A stretch of DNA of 64,000 bases from Candidatus Gastranaerophilales bacterium (GCA_900552525.1 UNSK01000001.1:62001-126000), one strand, 5' to 3'. Shown: positions 43,278 to 52,913, numbered from the stretch's first letter. The notes: generated from the sequence alone by a model not told the origin. A program made the numbers and translations.

Positions 43278-44886
43278 AATGCCTGTAATCTGACATTTCG
43301 TTTATAGCAAGCATATCTGCAATTCTTGATGCTTTTTTCTGTTCTTTTGTAATAATCGCATTAATACCTATAGACGGCAGAATGCTCAAAAGAATTGCAG
43401 TCAGGTATTTGCTGAAATTTGTTGCCATTTCAAGTTTTGAATTCGATTTCGCACCTTTAGTAAGATATTTTGTTCCGATAATAAGCCCAACACCGGTAAA
43501 GAGTAATGATATCGGCAGTGTAACGGCCTGTCCTAAAGCTTCAATACTTTCTGAATATTTTTGGGACTTTTCATCTACCTTATTGAAAGTTTTGAAAGTG
43601 TTTCTCTGTAATGTCTGTGCATCCTTAATCTGTTCCGGAGTAAGCTCAAGTGTTTCAATCGCTTTATAAAATTTTTCTTCCTGCTTTGCAGTAGTTTTCT
43701 TATATTGATTATATTCCTTATTGTTTTTCCACGCATGAGTGAGGAATTTGAAAAGACCTTCTTTTCTATCCTGTATAACATTAACGTCTTTCAAATCAGC
43801 GATATTTTCATCAGAAACATATACAAGTTTTGAAGGATTGTTCATCAAATCCTGCTTAATCTTAAATCTTCCCACTCTTGAGGCCTGTTTCTGGATTTGT
43901 GCAGATGCAATTGAGAAAATTACCGGAATAGTTACTGCTGCAATCTGGGATATTGCTGAAATTTTGGCTTCTGATTTAACCTTCATTGCTTTTAGAGCTT
44001 TGCTCAAAAGCAGGTTAAATAATGTTCCGAAAGCAAGAGTTCCGGCTACAAGTGCCTGTGTTGCGAGTTCTGCATTTTCTGCATAATCCTGAGAAGCTAT
44101 GTCGATTTTTTCAACTAGTTTTGTTAATAACTGCTGGTCTTTTTGGGCTTTTAAGATTTCTTCCAGAGTCATTTCATCATTCATGTGCTTTTCAGCTTCC
44201 AGAAGTTCCAAGTCGAATTGTTTTTTATGTGCTTTATATTCTTTGCTGTCAAGCGCCATTTCTTTAATTGTCTTAAGTCCGTTTGATAAGCTGAAAGCTG
44301 ATTTTTTGCTGTCATTAATAACAATATTCTGAGCTTTCTTCTCAGCTTCTTTAATCTGAGCCTCTGTAAGCACAGCAAAGCCTTTAGGATTTTTTAAATC
44401 CTTTCTCATTGCCTCGAAACGTCCTCTTCTTGAAGCAGCAACTTCTGCTTTAGCAGCCCACGCAAACATAGGAAAAGCGGCAATCATACCGGCAAGAGCT
44501 CCGATTCCCAAAGGAAGTCCTTTACCAACATATTTTGAATATTTGTCTTTGCCTAAATGTTTCATAAGTGCGTTTTTAACAGGCTTGAGGTTTCCTACAA
44601 CTGCCCCGACAGCCGCTCCGCCGAAAATAGCAGCATCCAGACCGTATCCTACAGCTGTTTCTGTTGCAACTTCCATATCTTCGGCACGTTTCTGAGAATA
44701 TTCATCCATAACATCTATTGCACGGATTAAAACTTTTCCGCGCTGTATATCGTTCTGGTCAATGCTTTCCGGATGCCTGCGAAGGTATTCCTGTCTTTTG
44801 CTCTCTGTAAGGTCACGTTCATATTTCCAGCCCGGATAGGCCGGCTCGTATTTTTTATAAGCTTTGTAATCTCCAAATGCAGACAC
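43270..44886 (-). CDS. Membrane protein with internal duplication (538 aa)
   Basis: No family is recognised. Two copies of one unit are visible. The first contains AASRRGRFEAMRKDLKNPKG then DSKEYKAHKKQF; the second contains QASRVGRFKIKQDLMNNPSK then NNKEYNQYKKT, and a third fragment KKASRIADMLAINEM closes the protein. Each unit has one or two hydrophobic stretches (for example GIGALAGMIAAFPMFAWAA) and a charged helical region. The N-terminus (MSAFGDYKAYKKYEPAYPGW) has no signal peptide. It is divergent from ftsZ, 252 bp away. Confidence 0.75.
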   Translation of the reverse strand: MSAFGDYKAYKKYEPAYPGWKYERDLTESKRQEYLRRHPESIDQNDIQRGKVLIRAIDVMDEYSQKRAEDMEVATETAVGYGLDAAIFGGAAVGAVVGNLKPVKNALMKHLGKDKYSKYVGKGLPLGIGALAGMIAAFPMFAWAAKAEVAASRRGRFEAMRKDLKNPKGFAVLTEAQIKEAEKKAQNIVINDSKKSAFSLSNGLKTIKEMALDSKEYKAHKKQFDLELLEAEKHMNDEMTLEEILKAQKDQQLLTKLVEKIDIASQDYAENAELATQALVAGTLAFGTLFNLLLSKALKAMKVKSEAKISAISQIAAVTIPVIFSIASAQIQKQASRVGRFKIKQDLMNNPSKLVYVSDENIADLKDVNVIQDRKEGLFKFLTHAWKNNKEYNQYKKTTAKQEEKFYKAIETLELTPEQIKDAQTLQRNTFKTFNKVDEKSQKYSESIEALGQAVTLPISLLFTGVGLIIGTKYLTKGAKSNSKLEMATNFSKYLTAILLSILPSIGINAIITKEQKKASRIADMLAINEMSDYRHFR

Positions 44887-45138
44887 GTTTCTTACACCTT
44901 CTTTCTACATTGAAAACATATAATACAATTTTTTGCTAGCTGATATCTAAATGTTTACAATTCTTAATATACTGTTGTACGGCAAAATAGTAATAAGTGT
45001 CTAACCCTTGTCAGTACATGGTTTTCTCATGTAAATTTATATTAAATTTGCGCTCAAGAACTTTACATTTGTTTCTATTTAAAATAGTATGTTAGTATAG
45101 TGGTATAGTATAGATAAATAGAAAAAAGAGGAATAAAC

Positions 45139-46308
45139 GTGGACAACTTAGGACCGGATATTTTTGGAAGACGTGATATTGAAAACATTCAATCATCAGA
45201 TAATATGGAGCAGCAGCCGGCTCCTGGCATTAACCCGGCGAAGATTAAAGTAATCGGTGTCGGCGGCGGCGGCGGAAATGCTGTTAACAGAATGATTAAG
45301 TCAGGCTTGACAGGTGTAGAATTCTGGCTTATGAATACAGATTTACAAGTATTGAATTTTTCAACTTGCAAGAATAAAATTCAACTTGGTGCAAAATTAA
45401 CAAACGGTCTTGGTGCCGGCGGAGAACCTCAGGTTGGCGAAAAGGCCGCAGAAGAAGCCCAGCAGGAAATTACAAGCGCAATTGAAGGCGCAGATATGGT
45501 TTTCGTAACTGCCGGTATGGGCGGAGGTACAGGTACAGGTGCTGCTCCGGTTGTTGCTAAAATAGCTAAAGATTTAGGTATTTTAACAATCGGTGTTGTT
45601 ACAAAACCGTTCTCTTTTGAAGGTAAAAGAAGACAAAATCAAGCTCAGCAGGGCTTGGAAAAATTAAGAGAATCTGTTGATGCTCTTATCGTTATCCCTA
45701 ATGATAAATTATTAGATGTTGTTGATAGAAGAGTATCGCTTCAAGAATCATTCATCGTTGTTGATGAAGTTCTTTTAAGAGGTGTTCAAGGTATCTCTGA
45801 CATCATTACTATACCAGGTTTAATAAACGTTGACTTTGCCGATGTTAAGAGTGTAATGGCTGCATCCGGCTCAGCTCTTATGGGTATAGGCCGCGGTACC
45901 GGCGAAGGCAGAGCTATTGAAGCTGCTAAGATTGCTATCAACTCACAGCTTCTTGAAACTTCAATCAATGGTGCTTCCGGTGTTATTGTTAACATTACAG
46001 GCGGACCTGATATGACATTGCACGAAGTTACTGATGCTACAAACATCATTAACGATGCTGTTCTTGATGATGCAAGAGTAATTATCGGTGCTGTTGTTGA
46101 TGATAATATTCAAGGCGAAATCCAGATTACTGTTATTGCTACAGGATTTGAATTGAAATCACAAATGCCAATCGAAGAAAAAGTAGAAAACCGCTCAATC
46201 AGTGCGGCTGAATTCTTCTCCGGTGCGTTTAACAGCCAGCAGCAGCCTAAGGCGCCGACAATGTCATCATTCTCAGATATCCAAATTCCGGATTTCTTAC
46301 GTAAGTAA
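45139..46308 (+). CDS. ftsZ: Cell division protein FtsZ
   Basis: FtsZ is the tubulin-like GTPase of the division ring. The GTP signature GGGTGTG lies at residues 128-134, with the N-terminal glycine loop [12 protein letters not shown]. The C-terminal tail ends in [10 protein letters not shown], the conserved peptide that binds membrane tethers. It starts at a GTG with GAGGA upstream. 389 aa is normal. Overlapping GTATAGT repeats and a TACATG/CATGTA inverted repeat (45015-45033) lie in the 250-bp upstream gap and may be promoter or control sites. A terminator follows. Confidence 0.98.
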   Translation: MDNLGPDIFGRRDIENIQSSDNMEQQPAPGINPAKIKVIGVGGGGGNAVNRMIKSGLTGVEFWLMNTDLQVLNFSTCKNKIQLGAKLTNGLGAGGEPQVGEKAAEEAQQEITSAIEGADMVFVTAGMGGGTGTGAAPVVAKIAKDLGILTIGVVTKPFSFEGKRRQNQAQQGLEKLRESVDALIVIPNDKLLDVVDRRVSLQESFIVVDEVLLRGVQGISDIITIPGLINVDFADVKSVMAASGSALMGIGRGTGEGRAIEAAKIAINSQLLETSINGASGVIVNITGGPDMTLHEVTDATNIINDAVLDDARVIIGAVVDDNIQGEIQITVIATGFELKSQMPIEEKVENRSISAAEFFSGAFNSQQQPKAPTMSSFSDIQIPDFLRK

Positions 46309-46330
46309 TATGTGTAGAGGTTAATATATA

Positions 46331-46361
46331 AAAAAGAGCCGTTGAAAAACGGCTCTTTTAA
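46331..46361. terminator. Bidirectional terminator between ftsZ and tspO
   Basis: AAAAGAGCCGTT-GAAA-AACGGCTCTTTT is a perfect 12-bp stem with A- and T-tails, and serves both converging genes. Confidence 0.88.
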
Positions 46362-46747
46362 TTTAGGATTAATATTCCTGCGTTAAGATAAGTGGCAAAG
46401 AGTAACCATAGCAGATATGGAATAAGAAGCAGACCTGAAAATTTTGAAATTTTATAAAATTCTATAATATTGAGTAAGACAAAAATATCCAGAGCAATAA
46501 TATCTATTAAAGCAAGAGCAGGATTGTTAAGGATAAAAAATGACGGTGTCCAGAGTATATTCAAAATTACCTGCAAGATGAAATATGTATATCCCATAAT
46601 TTTTGATTTTCTTGTTCTTGTTACTGTAAACAAAAGCAAGGCAGCAAAAATTGTTATGTATAAAAATATCCACGCAGGCGCAAACACCCAGACAGGCGGT
46701 GTTAATGCAGGTTTTTCAAGCGTTGTGTACCAGGTTAAATCAAGCAT
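46358..46747 (-). CDS. tspO: TspO/MBR-family membrane protein
   Basis: Five hydrophobic helices and 129 residues match TspO, a conserved tetrapyrrole- and sterol-binding membrane protein. Family motifs are LTWYTTLEKPALTPPVWVF, QVILNILWTPSFFI and PYLLWLLFATYLNAGI. Fewer Trp residues are present than in classic TspO. A CATAAT lies 6 nt before the ATG with no ribosome site, so it joins the predicted leaderless genes, although an overlapping TATAAT makes this less certain. Confidence 0.88.
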   Translation of the reverse strand: MLDLTWYTTLEKPALTPPVWVFAPAWIFLYITIFAALLLFTVTRTRKSKIMGYTYFILQVILNILWTPSFFILNNPALALIDIIALDIFVLLNIIEFYKISKFSGLLLIPYLLWLLFATYLNAGILILN

Positions 46748-46794
46748 AATTATATTATGTTTGATTTAATTATTTTATGTATTAGAAATTCAGG

Positions 46795-47685
46795 CTATTT
46801 TTGAACAACAAAAGATATCCACTGATCCTGAGAAATAGTGTCTATGATTTTTAAACCTTCTCGCTCAATTGCGTCAAGAACAACAGTTTTTTTCTCATCG
46901 AGAATACCGCTCAAAGACATTTTTGCATTATCATTCATAATATTTTTCAAGTCACCCATAATTTCTGCAAGAACATTGTGCAGTATGTTAGCGCAGACAA
47001 AATCGTATTTCTCGGTCATTTTATCTGCGGTAGTAAGTTCAAAATCGCATTTAACATTGTTTATTTGAGCATTTTTCCTGCAAACATCAATAACAGTTTC
47101 ATCGTTGTCGCATCCGAATGCAGAACCTGCACCTAGTTTCATTGCGTAAATTGCAAGAATACCTGAGCCTGTACCGATATCAGCGACTTTGTCACCGGCA
47201 CTAAGATATTTTTCAAGAGCTTTCATGCAGAGCTGTGTTGTCTGGTGTGTTCCCGTGCCAAATGCGCATCCCGGATCGATGTTTATAGTAACTTCGTTTT
47301 CTTTTGGAGTGTATTCAATCCAGCTTGGAACGATTGCAACCCTGTCTGTCACGTGTGTAACAGTCCATTTTTCTTTCCATTTTTTTGACCAATCCTGATT
47401 TTCTTTTTCGTCAAGGGTAATTTCCCAGCTTCCAAGTTCTTCGTCTGTGAAGCCGCGATCTTTGAGTAGTTCTCTTTCCATTTTTAAGACTTCAACAGGA
47501 TTGGAATTGAGTTCAGTAAGGAAAACTTTTAAAGTCCCTTCTGTTGTTGCTGTCATTTCCAAATCTTTGTAAGTTTCTTCTGCTGTCACAACGCCTTCGC
47601 ATTCAAAATTGGTGAAGCAGATATCTGATACGATATCTTCAATCTCAGGATTTATTGATATTCTTAATTCAAAATAGTTATTCAT
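46795..47685 (-). CDS. prmA: Ribosomal protein L11 methyltransferase
   Basis: PrmA trimethylates ribosomal protein L11. The SAM site VADIGTGSGILAIYAMKLGA, the upstream DPGCAFGTGTHQTT and the catalytic-loop segment CANILHNV are present. The N-terminal L11-recognition domain fills about residues 1-85. 296 aa is normal. GAAAGGAAAAC precedes the ATG. It reads away from the ncRNA gene at 47730, which has its own promoter on the other strand. Confidence 0.94.
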   Translation of the reverse strand: MNNYFELRISINPEIEDIVSDICFTNFECEGVVTAEETYKDLEMTATTEGTLKVFLTELNSNPVEVLKMERELLKDRGFTDEELGSWEITLDEKENQDWSKKWKEKWTVTHVTDRVAIVPSWIEYTPKENEVTINIDPGCAFGTGTHQTTQLCMKALEKYLSAGDKVADIGTGSGILAIYAMKLGAGSAFGCDNDETVIDVCRKNAQINNVKCDFELTTADKMTEKYDFVCANILHNVLAEIMGDLKNIMNDNAKMSLSGILDEKKTVVLDAIEREGLKIIDTISQDQWISFVVQK

Positions 47686-47729
47686 GTTTTCCTTTCGGGT
47701 TGTATTTTAGAAAAAATACGTTATAATAA

Positions 47730-47910
47730 GAATACAGGCAAGGGTAGCCTAAATACTCGAGCCCGTCCCTGATTAAAGGGTTGTGAGCCAAAGAACTATT
47801 GATATTAGTATCAGTAGTTCTTTTTCGCTGATTTTTATCAACATATGACCTCCTTTCTGTTAAAAATTCAGCGAATGTAGTAAAAATCTTTAGCCTGTAT
47901 TCTTTATTTC
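47730..47910 (+). ncRNA. Structured RNA, copy 1 (about 180 nt, function unknown)
   Basis: A TATAAT (47722-47727, TTGTAT 16 bp upstream) precedes a region closed by a perfect 10-bp stem, GAATACAGGC (47730-47739) with GCCTGTATTC (47893-47902), then TTTATTT. Inside are GGGTA/TACTC, CCCT/AGGG, a 13-bp hairpin (47792-47821) and CGCTGA/TCAGCG (47826-47831, 47868-47873) enclosing ACCTCCTTTC (47848-47857), the anti-Shine-Dalgarno sequence of 16S rRNA. A paralogue lies at 54049. 6S RNA is a candidate class by size and closing stem, but the anti-SD loop does not belong to it. Confidence 0.78.
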
Positions 47911-47939
47911 AAAGTTCAAATAAAATTTATTCACAAGAG

Positions 47940-48053
47940 ATGAGAAAAAGAATTTACAAAAAACCTGAAGCAATGGAGGAGAGCCTCCCTTATGAAATTG
48001 CTTCTTTGTGTGAATATTTAGCATTAATACACGGAATCACCGAGAAGATTTGA
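47940..48053 (+). CDS. Possible small protein (37 aa)
   Basis: A 38-codon frame with a weak AAGAG box. The product (starting MRKRIYKKPEAMEE, ending ALIHGITEKI) is plausible but short, and it sits between the ncRNA and the convergent accA gene. A GGAGG-AGAG-CCTCC hairpin lies inside it. Treat as tentative. Confidence 0.25.
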   Translation: MRKRIYKKPEAMEESLPYEIASLCEYLALIHGITEKI

Positions 48054-48063
48054 AGGAGTTTTC

Positions 48064-49020
48064 TTAATCCTCAATAAATCTTCCCATTTGTCTGAACTTA
48101 TTATATCTTTCTTCTCTCAGTTTTTCCGGAGATTTTTTTGCAAGTTCATTAAGTGCATTGATTATTGATGATTTCATATTTTCAGCAACAACGTTATAAT
48201 CACTGTGTGCACCGCCTAAAGGTTCAGAAATTTCTTCATCAATAATACCAAGTTCTAGCAAATCTTTTGATGTAATTTTTAAAGCTTCTGCTGCATCAGC
48301 ATACCTTGCAGCGTCACGCCAGAGAATAGAAGCGCATCCTTCCGGTGAAATTACTGTATAATAAGCGTGCTCCAGCATCATTACTCTGTCAGCAACCGCA
48401 AGCCCTAAAGCTCCGCCGCTGCAGCCTTCGCCTGTTATAATGGAAACTATTGGAACATTAAGTTTTGACATTTCTCTAAGGTTCATTGCAATAGCTGCAC
48501 CTTGTCCGGTTTCTTCTGCTTTAATACCCGGATATGCTCCCGGAGTGTCGATTAATGTAACAATAGGCATTTTGAATTTATTTGCGTGTTTGAAAAGTCT
48601 GAGCGCTTTTCTGTAGCCCTGAGGCTGCGGCATACCGAAATTATATTCAAGATTTTCTTTTGTAGATTTACCTTTTTGAATACCTATTATCATAACAGGT
48701 TTGCCGTTTAGTTTCGCAATACCGCCGATTATAGCCCTATCATCCATTCCTTCTCTGTCACCGTGAAGTTCAATAAAGTCTTCGCAGATAAGATCCACAT
48801 AATCCAAAAATTTTGGTCGTTCAGGATGTCTTGCGATTTGTAATTTTTGTGAAGGTTTCAATTTTGAATACAACTCCTTTTTGTAATCCTGAGCCTGCTG
48901 TTCGAAAGTTTGAATTTGGTTATCAAGATCCATTCCGGAAGCTTCGCTCATTTTTTTTAGTTCATCTATTTTTTTCTGTATTTCTACTATTGGTTTTTCA
49001 AAGTCTAATACTACTGCCAT
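48064..49020 (-). CDS. accA: Acetyl-CoA carboxylase carboxyltransferase subunit alpha
   Basis: AccA and AccD form the carboxyltransferase that moves CO2 from biotin to acetyl-CoA. The family segments ARHPERPKFLDYVD, GDREGMDDRAIIGG, TLIDTPGAYPGIKAEE and GEGCSGGALGLAVADRV are intact. 318 aa is standard. It follows accD after 9 bp on the same strand. The AccB and AccC partners are at the other end of the window. Confidence 0.97.
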   Translation of the reverse strand: MAVVLDFEKPIVEIQKKIDELKKMSEASGMDLDNQIQTFEQQAQDYKKELYSKLKPSQKLQIARHPERPKFLDYVDLICEDFIELHGDREGMDDRAIIGGIAKLNGKPVMIIGIQKGKSTKENLEYNFGMPQPQGYRKALRLFKHANKFKMPIVTLIDTPGAYPGIKAEETGQGAAIAMNLREMSKLNVPIVSIITGEGCSGGALGLAVADRVMMLEHAYYTVISPEGCASILWRDAARYADAAEALKITSKDLLELGIIDEEISEPLGGAHSDYNVVAENMKSSIINALNELAKKSPEKLREERYNKFRQMGRFIED

Positions 49021-49029
49021 TTTCTCTTT

Positions 49030-49896
49030 TTATACTCCATGCATATCTAAAATATTAGCCAGTGTTTTTCTTAAATTCTTCCTCTTAGATACTATATCTA
49101 CCTGACCGAATTTGAGCAGATATTCTGCTGTCTGGAAATCATCAGGCAGCTTTTGTCTTATTGTCTGTTCAATAACTCTTCTTCCTGCAAAACCAATTCT
49201 AGCACCTTGTTCTGCAATGATAATATCACCCAGAGTCCCGAAGCTGGCTGTAATTCCGCCGAATGTCGGTTCTGTAAGCAGGTTAATATATAGAAGTCCT
49301 GCTTCATCAAGTTTACCGGCTGCACAGGATGTTTTTGCCATTTGCATAAGGCTTAATGCGCTTTCCTGCATTCTTGCGCCTCCTGAGGATGTAATTGCAA
49401 GCATAGGGAGTTTAAGTTCCAGTGCTTTTTCCATAATCCTTGTAACTTTTTCACCTACAACACTGCCCATTGAACCGCCCATATAGTCAAAATCCATTAC
49501 GGCTGCTGCTATTTTGTGACCTTCAATCTTTGCCAGACCGGTGATAACTGCTTCGTCCAGTCCGGTTTTGCTATGAGCTTTTTTCAAACGTTCGGCATAT
49601 GATTCCGTATCAACAAAGTTTAGCGGGTCACAAGGGTGAACATTTTTAAATAATTCTTCAAAAGAACCCTCGTCAAAGAGCTGTTTAATTCTTGTTGTTG
49701 CATTTATTCTAAAATGGTAATCGCAGTGAGGACATACCATCAAATTTTCTTCAAGCTCGCTTTTCAAAATCTGTGAGCCGCAATGAACGCAAGCTGTCCA
49801 TAATTCAGGAGTTTCTACTTCAATCCCCTTCATCTCACGAGCCCGTCTTTCAATTTGAGCTTCTTTTCTTTTATCAAACCATTCTTGTATTGTCAT
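49030..49896 (-). CDS. accD: Acetyl-CoA carboxylase carboxyltransferase subunit beta
   Basis: The N-terminus carries the four-Cys zinc ribbon (Cys36, Cys39, Cys55, Cys58), and the body shows DFDYMGGSMGSVVGEK and TSSGGARMQESALSLMQM, typical of AccD. 288 aa is normal. It is the first gene of the accD-accA unit. Confidence 0.97.
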   Translation of the reverse strand: MTIQEWFDKRKEAQIERRAREMKGIEVETPELWTACVHCGSQILKSELEENLMVCPHCDYHFRINATTRIKQLFDEGSFEELFKNVHPCDPLNFVDTESYAERLKKAHSKTGLDEAVITGLAKIEGHKIAAAVMDFDYMGGSMGSVVGEKVTRIMEKALELKLPMLAITSSGGARMQESALSLMQMAKTSCAAGKLDEAGLLYINLLTEPTFGGITASFGTLGDIIIAEQGARIGFAGRRVIEQTIRQKLPDDFQTAEYLLKFGQVDIVSKRKNLRKTLANILDMHGV

Positions 49897-50005
49897 ATTC
49901 TATACACATCCCGCCGCTAAAAACGACAGTCCTTCTCCTATTACAATCCACTTTCACATTTTACACCAAACATGAACGAAAGGATATGTTTTAATAATTT
50001 GTTAC

Positions 50006-50284
50006 TTAATTGAAACCTAATTTTTTCATTCTGGTATTGACTTCTGTAAGCCATTTTTTGTGTTTTGCTTCAAGCATTAATTCTTTTATATTATCGTTAT
50101 CCTGTGTTTTAACTTTGTTTAAAGGGCTTTTCTGAAATATATCAGATTTCGGCTGCCGATTGAGTTTTCCGCACCAGCTGGCAAAAATACCTTCGCTTTC
50201 AGAAGGAAGAGTAATTTTTCCCAGGTTTTCTGCATTGCCTATATTTACTGTTGTCTTAAGTTGATTTTTTATTAAAAGTGACAT
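50006..50284 (-). CDS. Hypothetical protein (92 aa)
   Basis: AAGGAG precedes the ATG. No signal peptide or known domain; the product is basic, with a C-terminal amphipathic helix (LMLEAKHKKWLTEVNTRMKK). Its N-terminus (residues 1-30) is Asn/Lys-rich, in the style of other lineage proteins here. Function unknown. Confidence 0.6.
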   Translation of the reverse strand: MSLLIKNQLKTTVNIGNAENLGKITLPSESEGIFASWCGKLNRQPKSDIFQKSPLNKVKTQDNDNIKELMLEAKHKKWLTEVNTRMKKLGFN

Positions 50285-50354
50285 AATTTTCTCCTTGATT
50301 GTATGTTATATGAAAACATAAAAAAAAGTAATTTGCTACTAAAAAGGTCCGGTA

Positions 50355-51014
50355 TTAAACCAGACCTTCTTTGAGAGCTTTTACTGCTGCCTGCGTTCTG
50401 TCGTCTACGACCAGTTTTTGAATTATATTACAGACGTGAGCTTTTGCAGTGTGTTCGCTTATTGTAAGCGTTTTTGCAATCTGGCTGTTGGACTGCCCGT
50501 CGACAACAAGCTTTAGAACTTCATATTCACGCTGAGTTAAGTTTGAATGATTTTCTTTAAATGCACTTCTTGACAACTGTCTTGAAGGGATTACGCCGCT
50601 GTTCTTATCGCGAATGAATGGTACAACGTGCGGGTCTATCCACATTGCACCTTCTTTTATCATTTTTATAACGCTCATCAAAAAGTCGGTGCTTATATCT
50701 TTGATTACATAAGCACTTGCTCCGGCGCTAAGCGAGGAATTGAGTTCTTCTTCTGATATGTGTGAGGTAAGCATTATTACTTTGATATTATTGTTATGTT
50801 CAAGTATTTGTTTTGCAGCTTCTATACCTGAAATATCAGGGAGTCCTATGTCCATAAGAACAATATCGGGCTTTATAAGCTTTGCTTTTTCTACAGCTTC
50901 TTTGCCGTTTACTGCCTCGCCTATTATTTCCAAATCAGGGTAGTCTGAAAATAATGATTTTATACCAATACGCATTAGTTTTTGGTCTTCAACAAGCAAT
51001 ATTTTTATTTGCAT
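50355..51014 (-). CDS. NarL/FixJ-type response regulator
   Basis: A receiver domain (residues 1-120; phosphoacceptor Asp55 in DIVLMDIGLPD, with acidic EDQ at 9-11 and Lys near SAGASAYVIKD) precedes a LuxR-type helix-turn-helix (LTQREYEVLKLVVDGQSNSQIAKTL...KAHVCNI). It is a two-component output regulator. No histidine kinase is adjacent, so its partner is unknown. AAGGAG precedes the ATG. Confidence 0.93.
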   Translation of the reverse strand: MQIKILLVEDQKLMRIGIKSLFSDYPDLEIIGEAVNGKEAVEKAKLIKPDIVLMDIGLPDISGIEAAKQILEHNNNIKVIMLTSHISEEELNSSLSAGASAYVIKDISTDFLMSVIKMIKEGAMWIDPHVVPFIRDKNSGVIPSRQLSRSAFKENHSNLTQREYEVLKLVVDGQSNSQIAKTLTISEHTAKAHVCNIIQKLVVDDRTQAAVKALKEGLV

Positions 51015-51112
51015 AAAAAAATACTCCTTTCCAGAGTAATATTAAAACCTTTTTCGCTCAAATTAAATTGTAGTGATAAATATAGAAAAAGCTAATGCTT
51101 TTGTTTTTAAAT

Positions 51113-51577
51113 TTAGAAGTATTTTTTTAATGATTCCTGCAAATCCAAAATTTTAACATGGTTTTCAAGCATAGCTTGATTTCGTCCTTCGTAAGCCTGT
51201 GTGTAATTATCATTTTTATCAATTGCAAGGTTAAAATTTTCAACAGCTTCGTCGAGTTTATCCTGAAGGTAATATGCCATTCCGATAAGTGTGTATTCGA
51301 CTTCCTGTGCTTCGGAGAATTCTAGCGCTTTCCGGTAAAATTCTATTGCTGTATCATAATCTCCGCTGAACTGTTTCATACAACCCAGACCGCGCAGGAC
51401 TGTTGGATTTTGCGGGTCAATTTTGAAAGCTTCCTCAAGAGTTTCAATACCGGATTTGTAATCATAACGGTCATACTCTTCTTTTGCTTTAGTTATAAGG
51501 GTAAGAAGCTTAACTTTTGTATTCATCCTCCGGAAGAAACCGGAAATTTCTTTTAGACGATTTAACTCTTCACTCAT
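51113..51577 (-). CDS. TPR-repeat protein (154 aa)
   Basis: Two to three tetratricopeptide repeats are visible between residues 30 and 140 (YDYKSGIETLEEAFKIDPQN, DYDTAIEFYRKALEFSEA, KLDEAVENFNLAIDKN). TPRs bind other proteins. There is no signal peptide. It overlaps the ACT-domain gene by 4 bp (ATGA), so both are co-translated. Confidence 0.85.
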   Translation of the reverse strand: MSEELNRLKEISGFFRRMNTKVKLLTLITKAKEEYDRYDYKSGIETLEEAFKIDPQNPTVLRGLGCMKQFSGDYDTAIEFYRKALEFSEAQEVEYTLIGMAYYLQDKLDEAVENFNLAIDKNDNYTQAYEGRNQAMLENHVKILDLQESLKKYF

Positions 51578-51855
51578 GATATCGTGTGCATTTTTTCAAA
51601 AATGCCTTTTTTCTGAACCCAAACTTCGACTTCAAGTTTGTTGCCTTCTTCAATTAGTACGTTTTTGAGTTCTTTGAAGTTCAATTCGGCATTTTTTATA
51701 TCGCAGAGCATAAACATAACAAAGTGTCCCTGCATTAACGTCTGTTTGATATCTTCGATGTTAACCCTGTATTTAGCAAGAACAGTTGAAATTGAGGAAA
51801 CAATCCCGACTTTGTCTGAACCTGATACTGTAATAATTATTTTGTAATCGTCCAT
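51574..51855 (-). CDS. ACT-domain protein (UPF0237 type, 93 aa)
   Basis: A single ACT fold fills the protein: ITVSGSDKVGIVSSISTVLA, then NIEDIKQTLMQGHFVMFML. UPF0237/GcvR-type proteins sense small ligands such as amino acids. AAGGAGAGCACGG precedes the ATG. It is followed by the overlapping TPR gene. Confidence 0.88.
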   Translation of the reverse strand: MDDYKIIITVSGSDKVGIVSSISTVLAKYRVNIEDIKQTLMQGHFVMFMLCDIKNAELNFKELKNVLIEEGNKLEVEVWVQKKGIFEKMHTIS

Positions 51856-51976
51856 TCCGTGCTCTCCTTTATTTATACTATGTATTATAAAGGTTTAATG
51901 TAGTATAAGTCAATGCGTGAAGGTGAAATCTAAAAAATAGGGAAGCACTTAGCTTCCCAATATCATGTCAGAGTTG

Positions 51977-52432
51977 TTAATTTTTTGTTTTCATTCCTTT
52001 CCAAACATATGTAGAGCATAATCCGGATTTGTTCATGTATCTGCTCAAGTTAGTTTTAAAAAAAAGAAAATCAGTAATGTAAGGCTCAGCAATCATTCTA
52101 CCGTAGTGGTCAACACTGTAAACTTTCAGGAAAAGTTTATGTTGTTGTCCGATTTTGTCTTTAAGAATTTCTCTGGCTTTTATTCCATTGCAAACGACTT
52201 GATCTTCTGTGATGTTAAAATATTTAGCTTGCTTAGCACTTCTGTTGTTTTGCTTAGCTTCAAAACAGTCAATTCCGTACAGCCTGACTCTGTAACTGCT
52301 TTTGTTAGAATTAACCTGAATAGTATCCCCATCAACGACATATTCGAAATCAACAGGCAGAAGCGGCGTGCAGAAAGCATACTGCGAGATGAATAAAAGA
52401 CTAAAGAAACATAATAAAAGCTTTGTTTTCAT
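51977..52432 (-). CDS. Secreted thermonuclease-like (SNase) protein
   Basis: A signal peptide (cleaved near FCT) is followed by a staphylococcal-nuclease fold: VVDGDTIQV, VRLYGIDCFEAKQ (equivalents of catalytic Arg35 and Glu43) and DHYGRMIAEPYI (Arg87). The catalytic set therefore appears complete. 151 aa is normal. GGAGGTAAT precedes the ATG. It probably digests nucleic acid in the envelope or outside. Confidence 0.87.
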   Translation of the reverse strand: MKTKLLLCFFSLLFISQYAFCTPLLPVDFEYVVDGDTIQVNSNKSSYRVRLYGIDCFEAKQNNRSAKQAKYFNITEDQVVCNGIKAREILKDKIGQQHKLFLKVYSVDHYGRMIAEPYITDFLFFKTNLSRYMNKSGLCSTYVWKGMKTKN

Positions 52433-52659
52433 ATTACCTCCTTAACTATATAGCATACGTTAATTGTATTATTTTACAAAATGCGTATTAATATTTTACG
52501 CTAAGATTAATGATTTGTCTAAGAAAATTGTAATATTTCGTAATATTTATTCTTTTTAGAGCAACACTTTTCTTTTTAAAAAGACAGTAGTTTCAAGAAA
52601 TAAAAAAAATGTTACATTTATAAAACTAAAACAAATTGTATTTACATAGGTTTATCCAG

Positions 52660-52902
52660 ATGAATAAAAAAACATCAAGAGAAGAAAAAGCGAAATTTTG
52701 GAAAGCTCAAATTGAAAGTATAATTAAATACGAAATAGGTTCCAACCAGTCAAAAATTCTACGAGAACTTGTTTTGGAATATGGGTGGAAGCCGAGTCGT
52801 TCCAGTTTTTCTACAAGATTGAGTAAAGGTTCACTGACACTGGTAGAACTATCAGAAATTCTTGAGCTCTGTAATAAAAAACCTCCTAAGTTATTTGAAT
52901 AA
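52660..52902 (+). CDS. Small DNA-binding-like protein (80 aa)
   Basis: I start at the ATG at 52660; a TTG at 52636 would extend it by eight residues. The sequence (AQIESIIKYEIGSNQSKILRE, then STRLSKGSLTLVELSEILEL) resembles small helix-turn-helix proteins of the DUF6471 type. It leads a row of three XRE regulators and may be regulated with them. No strong ribosome site is visible. Confidence 0.55.
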   Translation: MNKKTSREEKAKFWKAQIESIIKYEIGSNQSKILRELVLEYGWKPSRSSFSTRLSKGSLTLVELSEILELCNKKPPKLFE

Positions 52903-52913
52903 ATACTTATATT

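Noticed and set aside
46358..46747. Plus-strand frame 46470-46769 opposite tspO
   Set aside because: The minus-strand frame carries clear TspO motifs; the other is its shadow.
47686..48063. Reading the 47.7-kb structured region as a leader or attenuator of prmA
   Set aside because: prmA reads on the other strand; the promoter boxes and T-rich end show the RNA is on the plus strand.
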